From positions 248,001 to 312,000 of the forward strand of contig CAJNOJ010000095.1 of NCBI GenBank assembly GCA_905250025.1: DNA of 64,000 bases, in the 5' to 3' direction. Below, piece by piece: positions 33,822 to 45,343 of this stretch. Position 1 is the first letter of the stretch. Each line of letters opens with the position of its first letter. The position numbers and the translations under genes were made by a program. Under the pieces are notes generated by a model. The model made no database searches, was not told where the DNA came from, and saw only the letters and a program-made list of their open reading frames with translations. This DNA comes from Adineta ricciae (Eukaryota; Rotifera; Eurotatoria; Adinetida; Adinetidae).

Positions 33822-36800
33822 ATGGATACGGCGGGTGTTGTTCGACGAGTTGTTAATAAACCGCGAGATATTATTACGCGAAATCCAGCAATTAATCCTG
33901 ATGTATAATTTTAATTTTGTTCAATCGTAAGACGTTATTCTTCACCTTTGTTTTTCATTAGACATTGTTGGATGTACCAGAATTCAATTTTACGTACAAC
34001 GATGCTGATACAATATATGCCGAGATATCTGGTAGAGATTTTTTGTGTTGAATAGAAAGTTTTCTATTTTGATTCATCGTAGAATTATATACTTATTCGG
34101 AAGAGCCTGAATTTGTTTGGAATGCTGAAGCATTTAATGTTCTATTTCAAGCAAAATGTAAGTCTTCATGAGAAAAATACATCGATTCCATTGGTTTACT
34201 GTAGACGGTGGAACTAAAAAGTGGAAAGAATATTCACGAGATGAAAAAATCGATTTTATCATTTATTTATTGGAACAATGTGAACTCGTTGACCGAAATC
34301 GACGATTACAAGCAATGAGAGCCATTCTATATCTTATACAAGGTAAACTACCGTACTATACACATAAATTCACATGGCATTCGATTATTCAGGTGTGTTT
34401 TATCAATGCTCGGACGTCGATGAATATATGGTCAACGCGAAAGAAAACGTTCTCTTATTTTATATGTGTGATGGTGTGCATATATTCACTGATTTATTCA
34501 ACATGGAATTGAATTTGTAAATTAATGGGAAACCTTCATCTGCAGCTGTATATTTTGTTTTTTTGCTAGTCTTTGCAATGAAAATAATCAGCGAACAACG
34601 AGCAAGAATCTAAGTGACAATCAGGATATGAGGTAAAGATGATCGATAGAGAGATTTTCTCTTAATGTCCTTTGTTTAATTAGAGTGATCATCAGTATAT
34701 TATATACCGTTATTGAATTTGCTCGACAAATCACTGACGACACAGATGAACAATGGACAAACTTTCAAAAGCGACTCTACCAAGAACTATGTACGTGTTA
34801 AATATGTATTGTGTTCTCGCCATGAATTTTCATTTTGTATTGACTAGCTCATCCGAACGACAATGATGAATTATTTGCCAGTACATTATATCATGCTATT
34901 TGTGTCTTCTGTAATGCTCCATCGCCACCATTACCTATAAGGAAACTTCTTTTACTTCTTTGGAAAGTTCTTCTAGTTCGTATTCGATAACTGTTCTGAC
35001 CGCGCAGTTATCTCGTATTGAATTTGTGTTTTGTTTAATAGTATACTCTTGGCACTCTGGATGATGCGTTCGAAAAGAAAAACAAAGCTCGACGAGAGCA
35101 TGGTCTAGAGCCCATAAATGAAAATCCAGCAATAGTTATTGCCAAAATGCCTCCAGTTCTACCTCCATTAGCAGGTGCTGAATGTTTAGAAATGCAAGGT
35201 CCCACCGAAGGTGGAAGCAGTGCTCGACGAGCTAAACGACAAGTGGGAATCTATCTAAACAACACTTCTCCTAGTTAGTAGCTTATTTCTTGTACTTGTA
35301 GAGCTTTACAAAACAGTCAGCGTTAGATACCGAAGCAGCGAATGAGGAAGGATCAAATAACGGAAATACTAGTGCAACTAGTTCGTCAACGGATGACGAC
35401 ACATCCACGCTGATTTCGTCATCATCGGGATCGTTACTCACTCCGTCCGAATCAACAACATCGTTGGCTAGTGAGGCATCTAGTATCGATCCGGCGACAA
35501 CTTTAATGATGAAAGAATTACCTTGGGTACCGAAAGTTAGGTAAGAAGAAAACAGAATGCAGTTCGCAGACAAAAGATACATGATGTTTTCTTTGTTTGA
35601 ATAGACAAAAAGATTTAGAAGCATTTCTTGAACATACACGAAAGAAGTTCGTGGGCTTTTGTATGAAAGATGATCTAACAACATTGATCGGTTTACCTAA
35701 ACCTATACATGAAAGTATCAAAATCCTCAAACAAGTATGACGGTCGACGATGTCAATCTTTGCATGTTATCTAACGTTTACTTGTAGCATTTGTATGTAC
35801 CATTGTCTGAAGTGCAGATCAAAATTGAAGACGAAATTGCCAAATATCCACTTTCCAAGGTAAACACAAACCGCTGAGTTTTTACATTTCATAAATATAT
35901 CGCAGCATAGACAGAATATATTTGTTTTTCTTTTGTAGAAAGAAACTAATATACCAGATACTGCTGCTGAACGATTATATCGAGCTACTCTTACTCAGAT
36001 TCCCCAATTTCTTGTGAGTAAACATCTCAACTCTTCACTTTGTCTCGATATTCTTCTCCATAGATCGCGCTATTAAAGCTTCTTCTAACATCGACACCAA
36101 CGGCTAAGCCTAAAACAGAATCGATTAATATCCTTTGCGATGTTATACCGGAAGAGATGCCATGTTCGATGGTACAAACGATGAAACTTGGTTTTGACAT
36201 AAATCGACATAAAGTATGAAGAGATTCATTTGATATTATATTGAACCAACAATCCTTTTCTTTACAGGAAATGATTGTCAAGGCTGTTTCAGCGATTTTA
36301 TTGCTACTTTTAAAACATTTAAAAGTCAATCATATCTATCAGGTAATAAATTGTTTCGATTCTATTTTGTCATAAAACTTTCTTTGATATTATCTTTAGT
36401 TCGAATACATCTGTCAAAATCTTGTCTTTTCAAATTGTATCACAGTCATCTTGAAATTTTTCAATCATAACATTCTTTCACACATTCAAGCAAAAAATAC
36501 GTGAGACTTCTATCTAAAAGTTTTCGAATACATTGTGTTTGTTTTTCTTCGTAGAATACCACCTCTGGACTTTCCAACATGTGTTATTGGCCCTCAGCCA
36601 GAACTAACAGCGGATCTATTTGATACACCAGAGACAGATAATTACTGTTGGCGAAATATGTTCTCATCGATTAATCTGCTTCGAATTTTGAATAAATTAA
36701 CCAAAGGCAAACATGCGAGAACAATGGTAAATACAATGGAACTTTTATTTAAGTCTGACTTCTTGCATACAATTCATATCCTTTGTATTTTTCTAGGTTC

Positions 36801-37366
36801 TTGTTGCTGTCAAATCTGCTCCAATTCTTCGTAAGACACTACGTGTTAAGCAAGCGATGATGCAATTGTATGCACTGAAATTATTGAAACTACAAACACG
36901 TTATCTTGGTCGACAATGGAGAAAATCGAATATGATGGCGATTTCTGCTATCTATCAACGTGTTCGACATCGTCTCAACGACGACTGGGCATATGGAAAT
37001 GAGCAAGAAACTCAAACGTGGGATTTTCAAACAGAAGAACGAGCTTTGCGAAATAAAATCGATATCTTCAATCAACGACGTTATCATCGATTATCTTCGC
37101 CCAATCCAAATAATAACAATACAAATAATCCAGCCAATGCGAGTACACAAAACGCATCAGCAAATGAATTCGATTTCGATAGTTTCACTCCTGTTAATAA
37201 TGATTTATTAACGGCACTTTCATCCAATCAGGCATTAGGTGATCAAGATCTTCCCGAAGCGTTCAAACGACATTATGAAGAATGGCTCAATGACGAAGTA
37301 TTCAATGTTGAACAACAAACTGATTGGGATGCTCTACTCCAACCCAAATCAATTGTCATTTATTAG
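33822..37366 (+). CDS. STRIP1: STRIP (FAM40), striatin-interacting phosphatase and kinase complex core
   Basis: Core scaffold of the STRIPAK PP2A-kinase complex. At least 12 exons. The N-terminal N1221-type region includes DVPEFNFTYNDADT, ELYTYSEEPEF and RRLQAMRAILYLIQG. An acidic/Ser-rich linker spans about 35320-35510. The C-terminal DUF3402-type region has ELPWVPKVRQKD, GLPKPIHESIKILKQH, IPQFLIALLKLLLTSTPTAK, VKAVSAILLLLLKHLKVNH, DNYCWRNMFSSINLLRILNK and YLGRQWRKSNMMAISAIYQR, then VRHRLNDDWAYGNE. These blocks are near-identical in animal STRIP1/2. The ATG at 33822 (MDTAGVVRRVV) starts a short first exon. The last exon adds an Asn-rich stretch before DLPEAFKRHYEEWLNDEVF. Confidence 0.95.
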
Positions 37367-38408
37367 AACATAAAAACTTCTTTTTCTCCTTCAATATTTG
37401 CTTGTTTATTATTATATAAAATAAAAACAAAAGGAATAATCAAACAGTCTATCGAAATGTAAGAACCTGGATATCTGATGCTGTGATGATCATCGATGAC
37501 CCTGGGGATAGGTGGGAATGTATGTGACAGCGAAATTGAGATTGATTGTTTAGTGTTTTTCGATGATGAGAATGCTGCGTACCTTATTGATTTGGGTTGG
37601 TTAATGAAAAAAAGAGTTCTGTCAAGTAGAGATGATAGTATAGCACCGGATTTGAACTGACGAAGCAATTATGCGAAGAATAGTCAAGATGTCCTTAGTT
37701 TCTTTTGAAAAATACCTAAAGATTTTTGTGACAATCATAAATTACTCGTTAATCGAGCATACAAATGTTTTTTAAGAGAAAAATCATGAAATATGTGTGT
37801 TCGAGTAGATATGATCAAAGCGATAACTAATATTGAATAAAGCGATACGCATTGATTAACATAACTATGTAAGGTAGTCCATATTTCATCAATCACCCTA
37901 TTTATCTCCATTCATCTGTATACGCCATTTCGCAGCTCCTATAATGCATCGTGTTGATGCTTCGTTGTTTGGGCTTGCAATCAAAATGACATATATCAAG
38001 ATGATTCACGATAAATCATTTCATATTCGCGAAGACACCAGTCCGATATTTTTTTGTTCTTGGAGACATCAACTATTTAATCGATTCAGTAATTACATGA
38101 TTTTATTTACGTCATGCTTGATGTAATATAGATCAACTTGTTTATGACGTCTTGTGACTTTCATACAAACTACTAGTTATCATTAAGCAAAACCTAACAT
38201 GTATAGAAGACAAGTGTGAGGAACACATTTTGAGAAAGAGCAGTCCTTATTGTTTTGTGTGCAACTGTTAGGTGTGAAGTATTCGGAGAAGATAAATGTA
38301 TATTTGAATATATTTAACTGGTTGCGTTTTATGACATCTAGACTACTTTTTTTTTATCAAAGATTGTTGAACTCATCAATAATAAAACTTCAGATTTTCA
38401 TTCGTGTT
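37367..38408. other. Intergenic, STRIP to Hint-protein array
   Basis: About 1 kb. AATAAAA near 37421 is a likely STRIP poly(A) signal. No ORF here has gene-like features; TTTATGACGTC-like motifs near 38132 are noted only as sequence. Confidence 0.35.
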
Positions 38409-40944
38409 ATGGCAAGTCCCACTGGATCGGAGACTCCCTTCTTGGCAGCAGTTCCTGGCTTAATACCAACCCAAGTATTGCCGGAAGAGCCTAATCTCAT
38501 ACAAGCTCAGTTTATAACGAACGATCCAGGAGTAATGCAAACTCATATTTTGGTGCATGATTCTGCTTTGATGCACACTCAAGTTTTAATGCAAGATCCT
38601 GTATTCAAGCATACGCAGATTTTATTGCGCGATCCCAACTTCATTGAAACTCAAAACCTTATGGAAGCGGAGGAATTCGTGGGCTCAGAAAGTGAAGAGC
38701 CAGCATTGTAAGTGATGTTTTCTACACAAAACTTTTCGAGTCAGATATATTGATCCTGATGTCTTCTAATGCCTACCCTTCAAAAGGTCATTGAATGATG
38801 GTACAAACAAGCTTTATTTTGGTATAAACACATGCTGCGAGCATTCACCTGTACATTCACTGCTGACAAGAAAATAAAAATGAGTGATTACATCGATATT
38901 TCTTATCATAACAATCTCCTCTTTATACACTTCTAAATCAATCTCCCTAGTATTTCAACTAGTTAAGAAATCCAGAAAGTATCTTCAAGACTATATTCTC
39001 CATCCTATTTTTTCCCCAAAACATCTTATAGGCATTTCGTTCACACACGATTCGAACTTTTATTTTTTATAGAACCGCCGCACAACCCAGCTGCTTAATT
39101 GCTGCTTTGATCTCTTTAGTCGTATTCAGCGTTTGCCTGGCATTGATTCCCTCACTCACATCGTTGTACCTGCCCGATAAAAGCGTCCCCGTCGTACGAT
39201 CAAATCTCTCTGCTTGTATGTTTCTCATTCCCTTTCACTTCACAACCCTCGTGCTTCTTTCTCTCATCTTCACAGACTCGAATCCATGGTCACTCCGATA
39301 TCTCACGAACTTCACTGTTCCTGCAGGCTATGCAACAAGACGAAAACGGGCCAACTCGCCCTACGACAAATCTTCGTTGGGTAGAGCAGTAAGTCAATAA
39401 GAAACTAGCATTCACACAGCTCATAAACTCATCCTTAACATTTGTATTCAACTAGTTCTCACAAGCCATGTCATTCCCAGCCAACACCATCGTAGTTGTT
39501 GTGTGCAGCTTGAATATAGGTAGTGGAAGACGACGTCGCCAACAGTAAGCAGACACTCGTCGTTAGCATCACAACAATCACTGTGATATGGTGGATGATT
39601 TTCTATTTATAGGGATACACAAACGACATCGGCCAACGTATATATGGATGTTATTGTCGACGTGGTGCCTCCTGCACGATGTCAGTATTCAGTTCACTGT
39701 CAAAGCAACTTTCGAGACGAGATTGTGAACAAGTTCCAAGAGACTCAAACGTTCAGTCTGTCAGCGAATTTGACAACCGGGGAGGCGCTACCTGTTGCTT
39801 TGAAATTGATCTATCTTATCGAACAAGGTGGTAAGTATTCATATCGCTGCTAGCTGTCACAAGTAACACAGATAATCACTTTCATTTGCTTGCATCTCAT
39901 TACAATTGTTGAAAAAAGTGACCATGTAGTGTAGCAAGATATCCAGATGCAGCAAACCATTCGAGTTTTATAGAAAAGACAACAATTCGTGCACCTATAG
40001 ACGGTGTGACATATACTTGTTGAAAGTATATAGAGCGCATTCAGCAATATTCGAAGCATAGTAGTATTCTGGGCTTGAAAAAGAAGGCTCAGGTGTATAC
40101 TGAATTGATAGAAAAACAACGAAACAATAGAACTCCCTACCAGAAATTCATGTTTTTCAGTGACCACTCCAGCTCCAAATGAAACCCCAGCCGCTACTAC
40201 ATCACCAACGACACTGACAACAACAACGGATACTACTACTGCATATGCTGCCAATGGGACAACTACACTTCCACTGGGGGCCACTACAGGTGCTTCGAGT
40301 ACTACCACACTCAGCGCAACCACAGTTTCTACCGTTCCTGGTACCACAACAAGTACCACTACCACTGCAGCCACCACTCCCACAACAAGTACCACTACCA
40401 CTGCAGCCACCACCTCCACAACAACAACTACTACTAGTACGTATACATATTTTTATCAACATCCACGATCTCATCCTTACGAATACTTCAATCCACTATC
40501 AGTGCTAATTCCTATTTTCCTATATACTTTACCTCTATGCTAGTTTCGCTAATTTCTAGCTACCACATGCTACTATGGTAAAGACAAAGTTCAACTCATC
40601 GATGGAACCCAACGCTCTATCGAACATCTACACATCGGCGATCGCATCTGGACACTCACTCCACCTGCACAAACACCCATCCAAGATGAGATCATCCTCA
40701 TCATGCACAATGGCACAAATCTACCTGGTATATCATCATCATCTCTTCTTCTCTCTCACCATTACACTTCTCTCTCTAGCATTGTTTTATGTGTTCACCA
40801 CGGTGAATGGTAACCAAGTGAGAATCACAGAACGACATTTCATTCCAGTCTACGATAACAAAGAGCAGCAAGTCAAGGTAATTCGTGCATCGTTTGTACA
40901 GCCAGAACACTACCTGTTGATGAACAACAAAACAGTTCCCATCC
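38409..40944 (+). CDS. Hint/Hog-domain membrane protein, copy 1 (cut by an assembly join)
   Basis: Exons join in frame from MASPTGSETP at 38409. Order: six tandem 12-residue repeats (38439-38654); one hydrophobic anchor (CLIAALISLVVFSVCLALIP, near 39090-39150); an extracellular stretch with two basic, furin-like sites (TRRKR near 39335, SGRRRRQ near 39525); a module containing YMDVIVDVVPP and FQETQTFSLSANLTTG; a Thr-rich mucin-like linker (about 40160-40440); then a Hint domain beginning TTCYYGKDKVQLIDG (Cys codon 40568-40570) with IGDRIWTL and ITERHFIPVYD. The sequence is broken at N 40945, so the Hog C-terminal half of this copy is missing. An autoprocessing role is inferred from the Hint motifs. 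Confidence 0.8.
38439..38654 (+). repeat. Six in-frame 36-bp repeats coding for 12-residue units
   Basis: Units are FLAAVPGLIPTQ, VLPEEPNLIQAQ, FITNDPGVMQTH, ILVHDSALMHTQ, VLMQDPVFKHTQ and ILLRDPNFIETQ. The pattern is hydrophobic-Leu, acidic-Pro, hydrophobic pair, Thr-Gln. They lie on the presumed cytosolic side of the anchor and occur only in copy 1. Confidence 0.9.
39143..39574 (+). repeat. Direct repeat A, first member
   Basis: 432 bp nearly identical to 43877-44308, introns included. Covers the end of the anchor exon, the RRKR exon and the RRRR exon of the Hint-protein genes. Confidence 0.9.
39692..39844 (+). repeat. Direct repeat B, first member
   Basis: 153 bp matching 40946-41098, beginning exactly at the base after the N in the second copy. 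Confidence 0.9.
40528..40944 (+). repeat. Direct repeat C, first member
   Basis: About 417 bp nearly identical to 41361-41777; encodes the front half of the Hint domain with its intron and ends exactly at the N. Confidence 0.9.
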
Positions 40945-40945
40945 N
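40945..40945. other. Single-N assembly join
   Basis: The base to the left ends inside the Hint domain of copy 1 and the base to the right restarts upstream, inside the FQETQTFSL exon of another copy. The N hides an unknown length of sequence. Confidence 0.85.
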
Positions 40946-41098
40946 GTTCACTGTCAAAGCAACTTTCGAGACGAGATTGTGAACAAGTTCCAAGAGACTC
41001 AAACGTTCAGTCTGTCAGCGAATTTGACAACCGGGGAGGCGCTACCTGTTGCTTTGAAATTGATCTATCTTATCGAACAAGGTGGTAAGTATTCATAT
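40946..41098 (+). repeat. Direct repeat B, second member
   Basis: 153 bp matching 39692-39844. Confidence 0.9.
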
Positions 41099-42195
41099 AG
41101 CATAGCAAATCCCGGTTGTAAGCTGAATGAATTTTTTCTAGTGACAACTCCAAGCTCAACGGAGGCATCGACTACTACGACGGAATCTACAACGATTTAT
41201 AGTACTACCGTACCCATTAGCACTACAACAGTTACTTTAGCGCCAGGTGCCACGACAGGTTCTACAGTAACCGGTGCGACTACCACAACAGCTAAAGCAA
41301 CCACCAGTATGTAAAGAACGCTTTTATTATCTATCAGCTCCTCATCATTTCTCAATACACTTTACCGCTATGCTACTTTCGCTAATTTCTAGCAACCAAA
41401 TGCTACTATGGTAAAGACAAAGTTCAACTCATCGATGGAACCCAACGCTCTATCGAACATCTACACATCGGCGATCGCATCTGGACACTCACTCCACCTG
41501 CACAAACACCTATCCAAGATGAGATCATCCTCATCATGCACAATGGCACAAATCTACCTGGTACATCATCATCATCTCTTCTTCTCTTTCACCATTACAC
41601 TTCTCTCTCTAGCATTGTTTTATGTGTTCACCACGGTGAATGGTAACCAAGTGAGAATCACAGAACGACATTTCATTCCAGTCTACGATAACAAAGAGCA
41701 GCAAGTCAAGGTAATTCGTGCATCGTTTGTACAGCCAGAACACTACCTGTTGATGAACAACAAAACAGTTCCCATCCGTACCATATCAACACAAACAGGA
41801 GTCGGCTTCTATGCACCCCTGACACTATCTGGCTACTTGACAGTGAATGGCATTTCCACTGCAGTGTTCTCTGACTGGTTAGTCATGCACCTATCGTTTT
41901 GCTGTGCTGAGAATGTTTTCGTGTGTGTATGTTTAGGTATGAAACTTCATTCGAAACGATTCAACGAGTGTTTCTTCCAGTTCGTGTATATTATCAGCTG
42001 AGTCGATGGATGTTTGGAAGTGACTACAATCCGTATGGGTACAGTTCGGAAGAAGTGCATCCTGTTTCCCTGTTTTATCAGAAAGTGGTTGCAAAGTTTC
42101 GATTTGTGATCGAGATCCCTATATATGTATATGTGTCAATGTTGCTCATCGTGATAGTACAGTATTCTGAAAAACTTATGCATCCAAAACTGTGA
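40946..42195 (+). CDS. Hint/Hog-domain membrane protein, copy 2 (5' part missing)
   Basis: Begins after the N inside the exon encoding FQETQTFSLSANLTTG, then a Thr-rich linker different from copy 1 (about 41143-41310, ending TTTAKATTTK), then the complete Hint/Hog region: CYYGKDKVQLIDG (Cys codon 41401-41403), IGDRIWTL, the T-x-x-H motif ITERHFIPV (41657-41680), VIRASFVQPEHYLLM, and GVGFYAPLTLSGYLTVNGIS, which matches the YAPLTxxG block of Hedgehog Hog domains. Exons are 41393-41560, 41613-41877 and 41937-42195. The C-terminus adds a second hydrophobic segment (EIPIYVYVSMLLIVIVQY). Autoproteolysis at the Cys, possibly with transfer to a lipid, is expected from the family but unproven here. 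Confidence 0.85.
41361..41777 (+). repeat. Direct repeat C, second member
   Basis: About 417 bp matching 40528-40944 with a handful of differences, including in the intron. Confidence 0.9.
42029..42149 (+). repeat. Direct repeat D, first member
   Basis: About 121 bp identical or nearly so to 44310-44430; encodes the NPYGYSSEEVHPVSLFYQ block before the C-terminal hydrophobic segment. Confidence 0.9.
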
Positions 42196-43620
42196 TGAAA
42201 TACGTATTTCCAAAGTAAAACAGTTGACAGTGTTTTTACTAATCAGAATTTTTCTTGTTAACTTATCTTAACTAATACGTTTTTTCATAAATAAAGCTAT
42301 CTAGAAGTGGCCGAGTGAGAATTTGAATTTACGAATATACGCTTCTCTCTCCGAAAAGGTAGTGGAGGAGCTGTTCGTAAACAGTACGCTTCATAGAATG
42401 ATAAAGTTAGTATATATTATTTCTTATAAGAAAACAGATATGTATGAATGAATACAGACGAAGGGTCCTTTGTTTATTCGTTGAAAACACTTTTATTTTA
42501 AGATACAATCAATATTTGTATGCATATCTCATATTGGTCGAACATTTCTTCTAAGAGAAAGATTCCAGAAAATGATTTTCTGAGATCTGAATAGGACATC
42601 GCATCACACCTTCCATTAAGATTTTCTCCTCATAACGGAAACGGTAACAGTCTCTATTCAATTGAAATTTGCAAATAAAAAACTTGTGTTGGCTGTGTTT
42701 GCGAATAGTGTATAAAAATTTTCATGGGAGATATACTGAGTACTGACGACCAAGTAAGATTTTTCCAAAGTTATCTCATGCTTGGGATACTATCCGAACT
42801 ACAGATACAAAATGAACGCTATATACGATGCAACCATTTGAATATTAACTATCACATACTTTTCGATGCAAAGTGACTGAGAAAAACAGAGAATTCCGTC
42901 CTCAACTTTTTCAAGCAGTTGATAATGGACAGTACAGAATAGAAGAACGATGTTTCATCTGCCAGAAATTTCGATAGAAGAAGGAATTGTCTTCTCCTCC
43001 CGTGATGATATTGATTTGCATTCCCCTCGTTTTTCTCCGTTACTTTTGTTAGTAATATCCAAAGTCGAATAATTTAATCATTGATACATGAACGTCGCCG
43101 CCTTCGATACATTATAATGTAGCACATTTGCATCACTTTTTAATTCTAATGCGATCTAATTACATATAATGTAAGTTTAAAAATAGGGCGAGGGCGAAAA
43201 TTAATCAGAAGATGTGACTCGTACTTTAATTTATCAATAACATCCTTCATTATAACTAGTATAAATATCGTGAAAATGCATAATTCGACAATTATCATTA
43301 TCAATCATATATATCTAAACACAAATTTCATTCGAAAACAACATAGATAATGAGAAAGCAATTAGCGTTGGACGACGTTGCACTGGACAAAACTCAGAAA
43401 TAATATAACATCGTTTTGGAAGACACGCCGATAAATACAAAACTTGTTTTAGTGCTTTTTGCATCTATCATTTTTCACCATACCTTTTTCTATATAATAT
43501 CATGTAAACTACATGGAAGCAAAATCTAGAACAATACTCGATATTTCCATTGATTTCTCCTCTGGCTGAATTGTTCGCATTTCATAGATTAGTATCTGTT
43601 TACCATACAAAAAACTTGCA
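42196..43620. other. Spacer within the Hint-protein array
   Basis: About 1.4 kb, AT-rich, no ORF of note and no trace of Hint exons. AATAAA near 42290 is a plausible poly(A) signal for copy 2. Confidence 0.4.
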
Positions 43621-43876
43621 ATGCTGACTACGTTCTTAGAAACACAAGAATTCGAAGAACCAACATTGTAAGTGCTGATCCATGTCCATAATTCTCATTA
43701 TCTCAATGGCCCCGGTCTCGAGGCTTCCAAGGATTGATTTCATTCAAAAATATAAATGAAATACTGGATCATAGGACGCTACATAACTTTGATTCTTCCT
43801 TTCTAGTCCTCCGAAACGATCAACCTATATCATCGCCGGTGTCATATGTTTACTACTCTTCAGTATTTCCCTAGTT

Positions 43877-44308
43877 TTGATTCCATCACTCACATCGTTG
43901 TACCTGCCCGATAAAAGCGTCCCTGTCGTACGATCAAATCTCTCTACTTGTATGTTTCTCATTCCCTTTCACTTCACAACTCTCGTGCTTCTTTCTCTCA
44001 CCTTCACAGACTCGAATCCATGGTCACTTCGATATCTCACGAACTTCACTGTTCCTGCAGGCTATGCAACAAGACGAAAACGGGCCTACTCGCCCTACGA
44101 CAAATCTTCGTTGGGTAGAGCAGTAAGTCAATAAGAAACTAGCATTCACACAGCTCATAAACTCATCCTTAACATTTGTATTCAACTAGTTCTCACAAGC
44201 CATGTCATTCTCAGCCAACACCATCGTAGTTGTTGTGTGCGACTTGAATATAGGTAGCGGAAGACGACGTCGCCAACAGTAAGCAGACACTCGTCGTTAG
44301 CATCACAA
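43877..44308 (+). repeat. Direct repeat A, second member
   Basis: 432 bp matching 39143-39574; ends exactly at the second N. Confidence 0.9.
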
Positions 44309-44309
44309 N
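44309..44309. other. Single-N assembly join
   Basis: Left flank continues like copy 1 after 39574; right flank continues like copy 2 from 42029. The intervening exons are lost. Confidence 0.85.
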
Positions 44310-44430
44310 ATCCGTATGGGTACAGTTCGGAAGAAGTGCATCCTGTTTCCCTGTTTTATCAGAAAGTGGTTGCAAAGTTTCGATTTGTGATCGAGATCCC
44401 TATATATGTATATGTGTCAATGTTGCTCAT
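44310..44430 (+). repeat. Direct repeat D, second member
   Basis: About 121 bp matching 42029-42149; the sequences diverge after it. Confidence 0.9.
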
Positions 44431-44488
44431 TCTGATAGTTCACTCTTCATCAAAACTTATGTTTTTTTTACTAATTTACTCTAAGTAA

Positions 44489-45343
44489 ATAGGCTAATGT
44501 AAGAAAGCTCGTATGACAGGGTGACGCAGAAAAACGATTTTCAATAAACGAAAGAAATTGTTTACATGAATGACCGCACGCAATGAAACAATTAGGATAA
44601 TTTATAAAATACTTTATACATGTGTATTAGATCAATAGGAAAACAGTTACTTTGATATGTGCATAACTTGTCAATTACTTTGCTTTTATAGAAAACATGA
44701 CTTAACCTGAGTATCAACACTTTTTTGTGTCAAAACATAGAATGTACTCCCATTATCATTGCTCAGCAATCTGTTGATCCTATTCATATCGTGTCAACAT
44801 TAGTAAAATATTTCTCACTGCTATAAATCGTTGTTTAAATAACGTGTTAGTTTTGATCTATTATGGTATACTTTCATTGTTGATATTTGAATTTTCATCT
44901 CAGCATGTATTTCGTCTTCAAGCATTGATCCGGAAGAAAGTGTAGAATGAATTTTTCTCTCCTGTTCTTCTTTGCACCTTATTATTGTAATAACAAAATT
45001 TTATTGCTCAAACATTCCGACTCGTATGTTTTTTAATTTGATCGTATTTGCCATTCAACCTAATCTATATCTTTCGTTCTCTTTCTCAACAGGTGAATAG
45101 GCTACAATGCCCATGAGGTGGTCTTAACATTAAAGCAGAGAAAAGAAAAAGAGAACGAACAAATAAATTGATGAATGAATGAAGAGAAAGAAGTATTACT
45201 CCGATTGGATAAAATAAACGAGAAAAAATCCACATTAACAACACCAATCAAATTGACGTCTTCTTTCTTCTATACACTCTTCAACCAGGTGTTACACATA
45301 CCCAATTCAATGTGTCGATAAGTTTATTATATTACAAACATCA
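44489..45343. other. FoxB upstream region
   Basis: About 855 bp with no supported ORF. Probably holds the FoxB promoter; no specific element could be assigned. Confidence 0.35.

Larger units (their letters stand above)
43621..44488 (+). pseudogene. Hint/Hog-family copy 3, middle missing at an assembly join
   Basis: Short first exon MLTTFLETQEFEEPT without the 12-residue repeats, then an anchor (YIIAGVICLLLFSISLVLIP) different from copy 1. The shared block LTSLYLPDKSVPVVR, the RRKR exon and the RRRR exon follow. At N 44309 the sequence jumps to the last exon (NPYGYSSEEVHPVSLFYQ) and ends at a TAA at 44486-44488 with a divergent tail. The linker and the Hint domain are absent from the sequence as given. 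Typed as pseudogene for want of a better class; it is more likely a real gene interrupted by an assembly gap. Confidence 0.6.

Noticed and set aside
37363-37668. Minus-strand 101-codon open frame after STRIP
   Set aside because: Overlaps the STRIP stop and 3'UTR, has no recognisable domain and ends in low-complexity sequence.
39850-40419. Minus-strand open frame rich in Val/Ala
   Set aside because: It is the complement of the Thr-rich linker (ACA/ACT codons read backwards as Val codons) and continues through introns of Hint copy 1.
39143-44430. Transposon or LTR explanation for the direct repeats
   Set aside because: The repeats are exons and introns of one gene family and lack terminal repeats, transposase or reverse transcriptase; tandem duplication plus assembly joins explains them.
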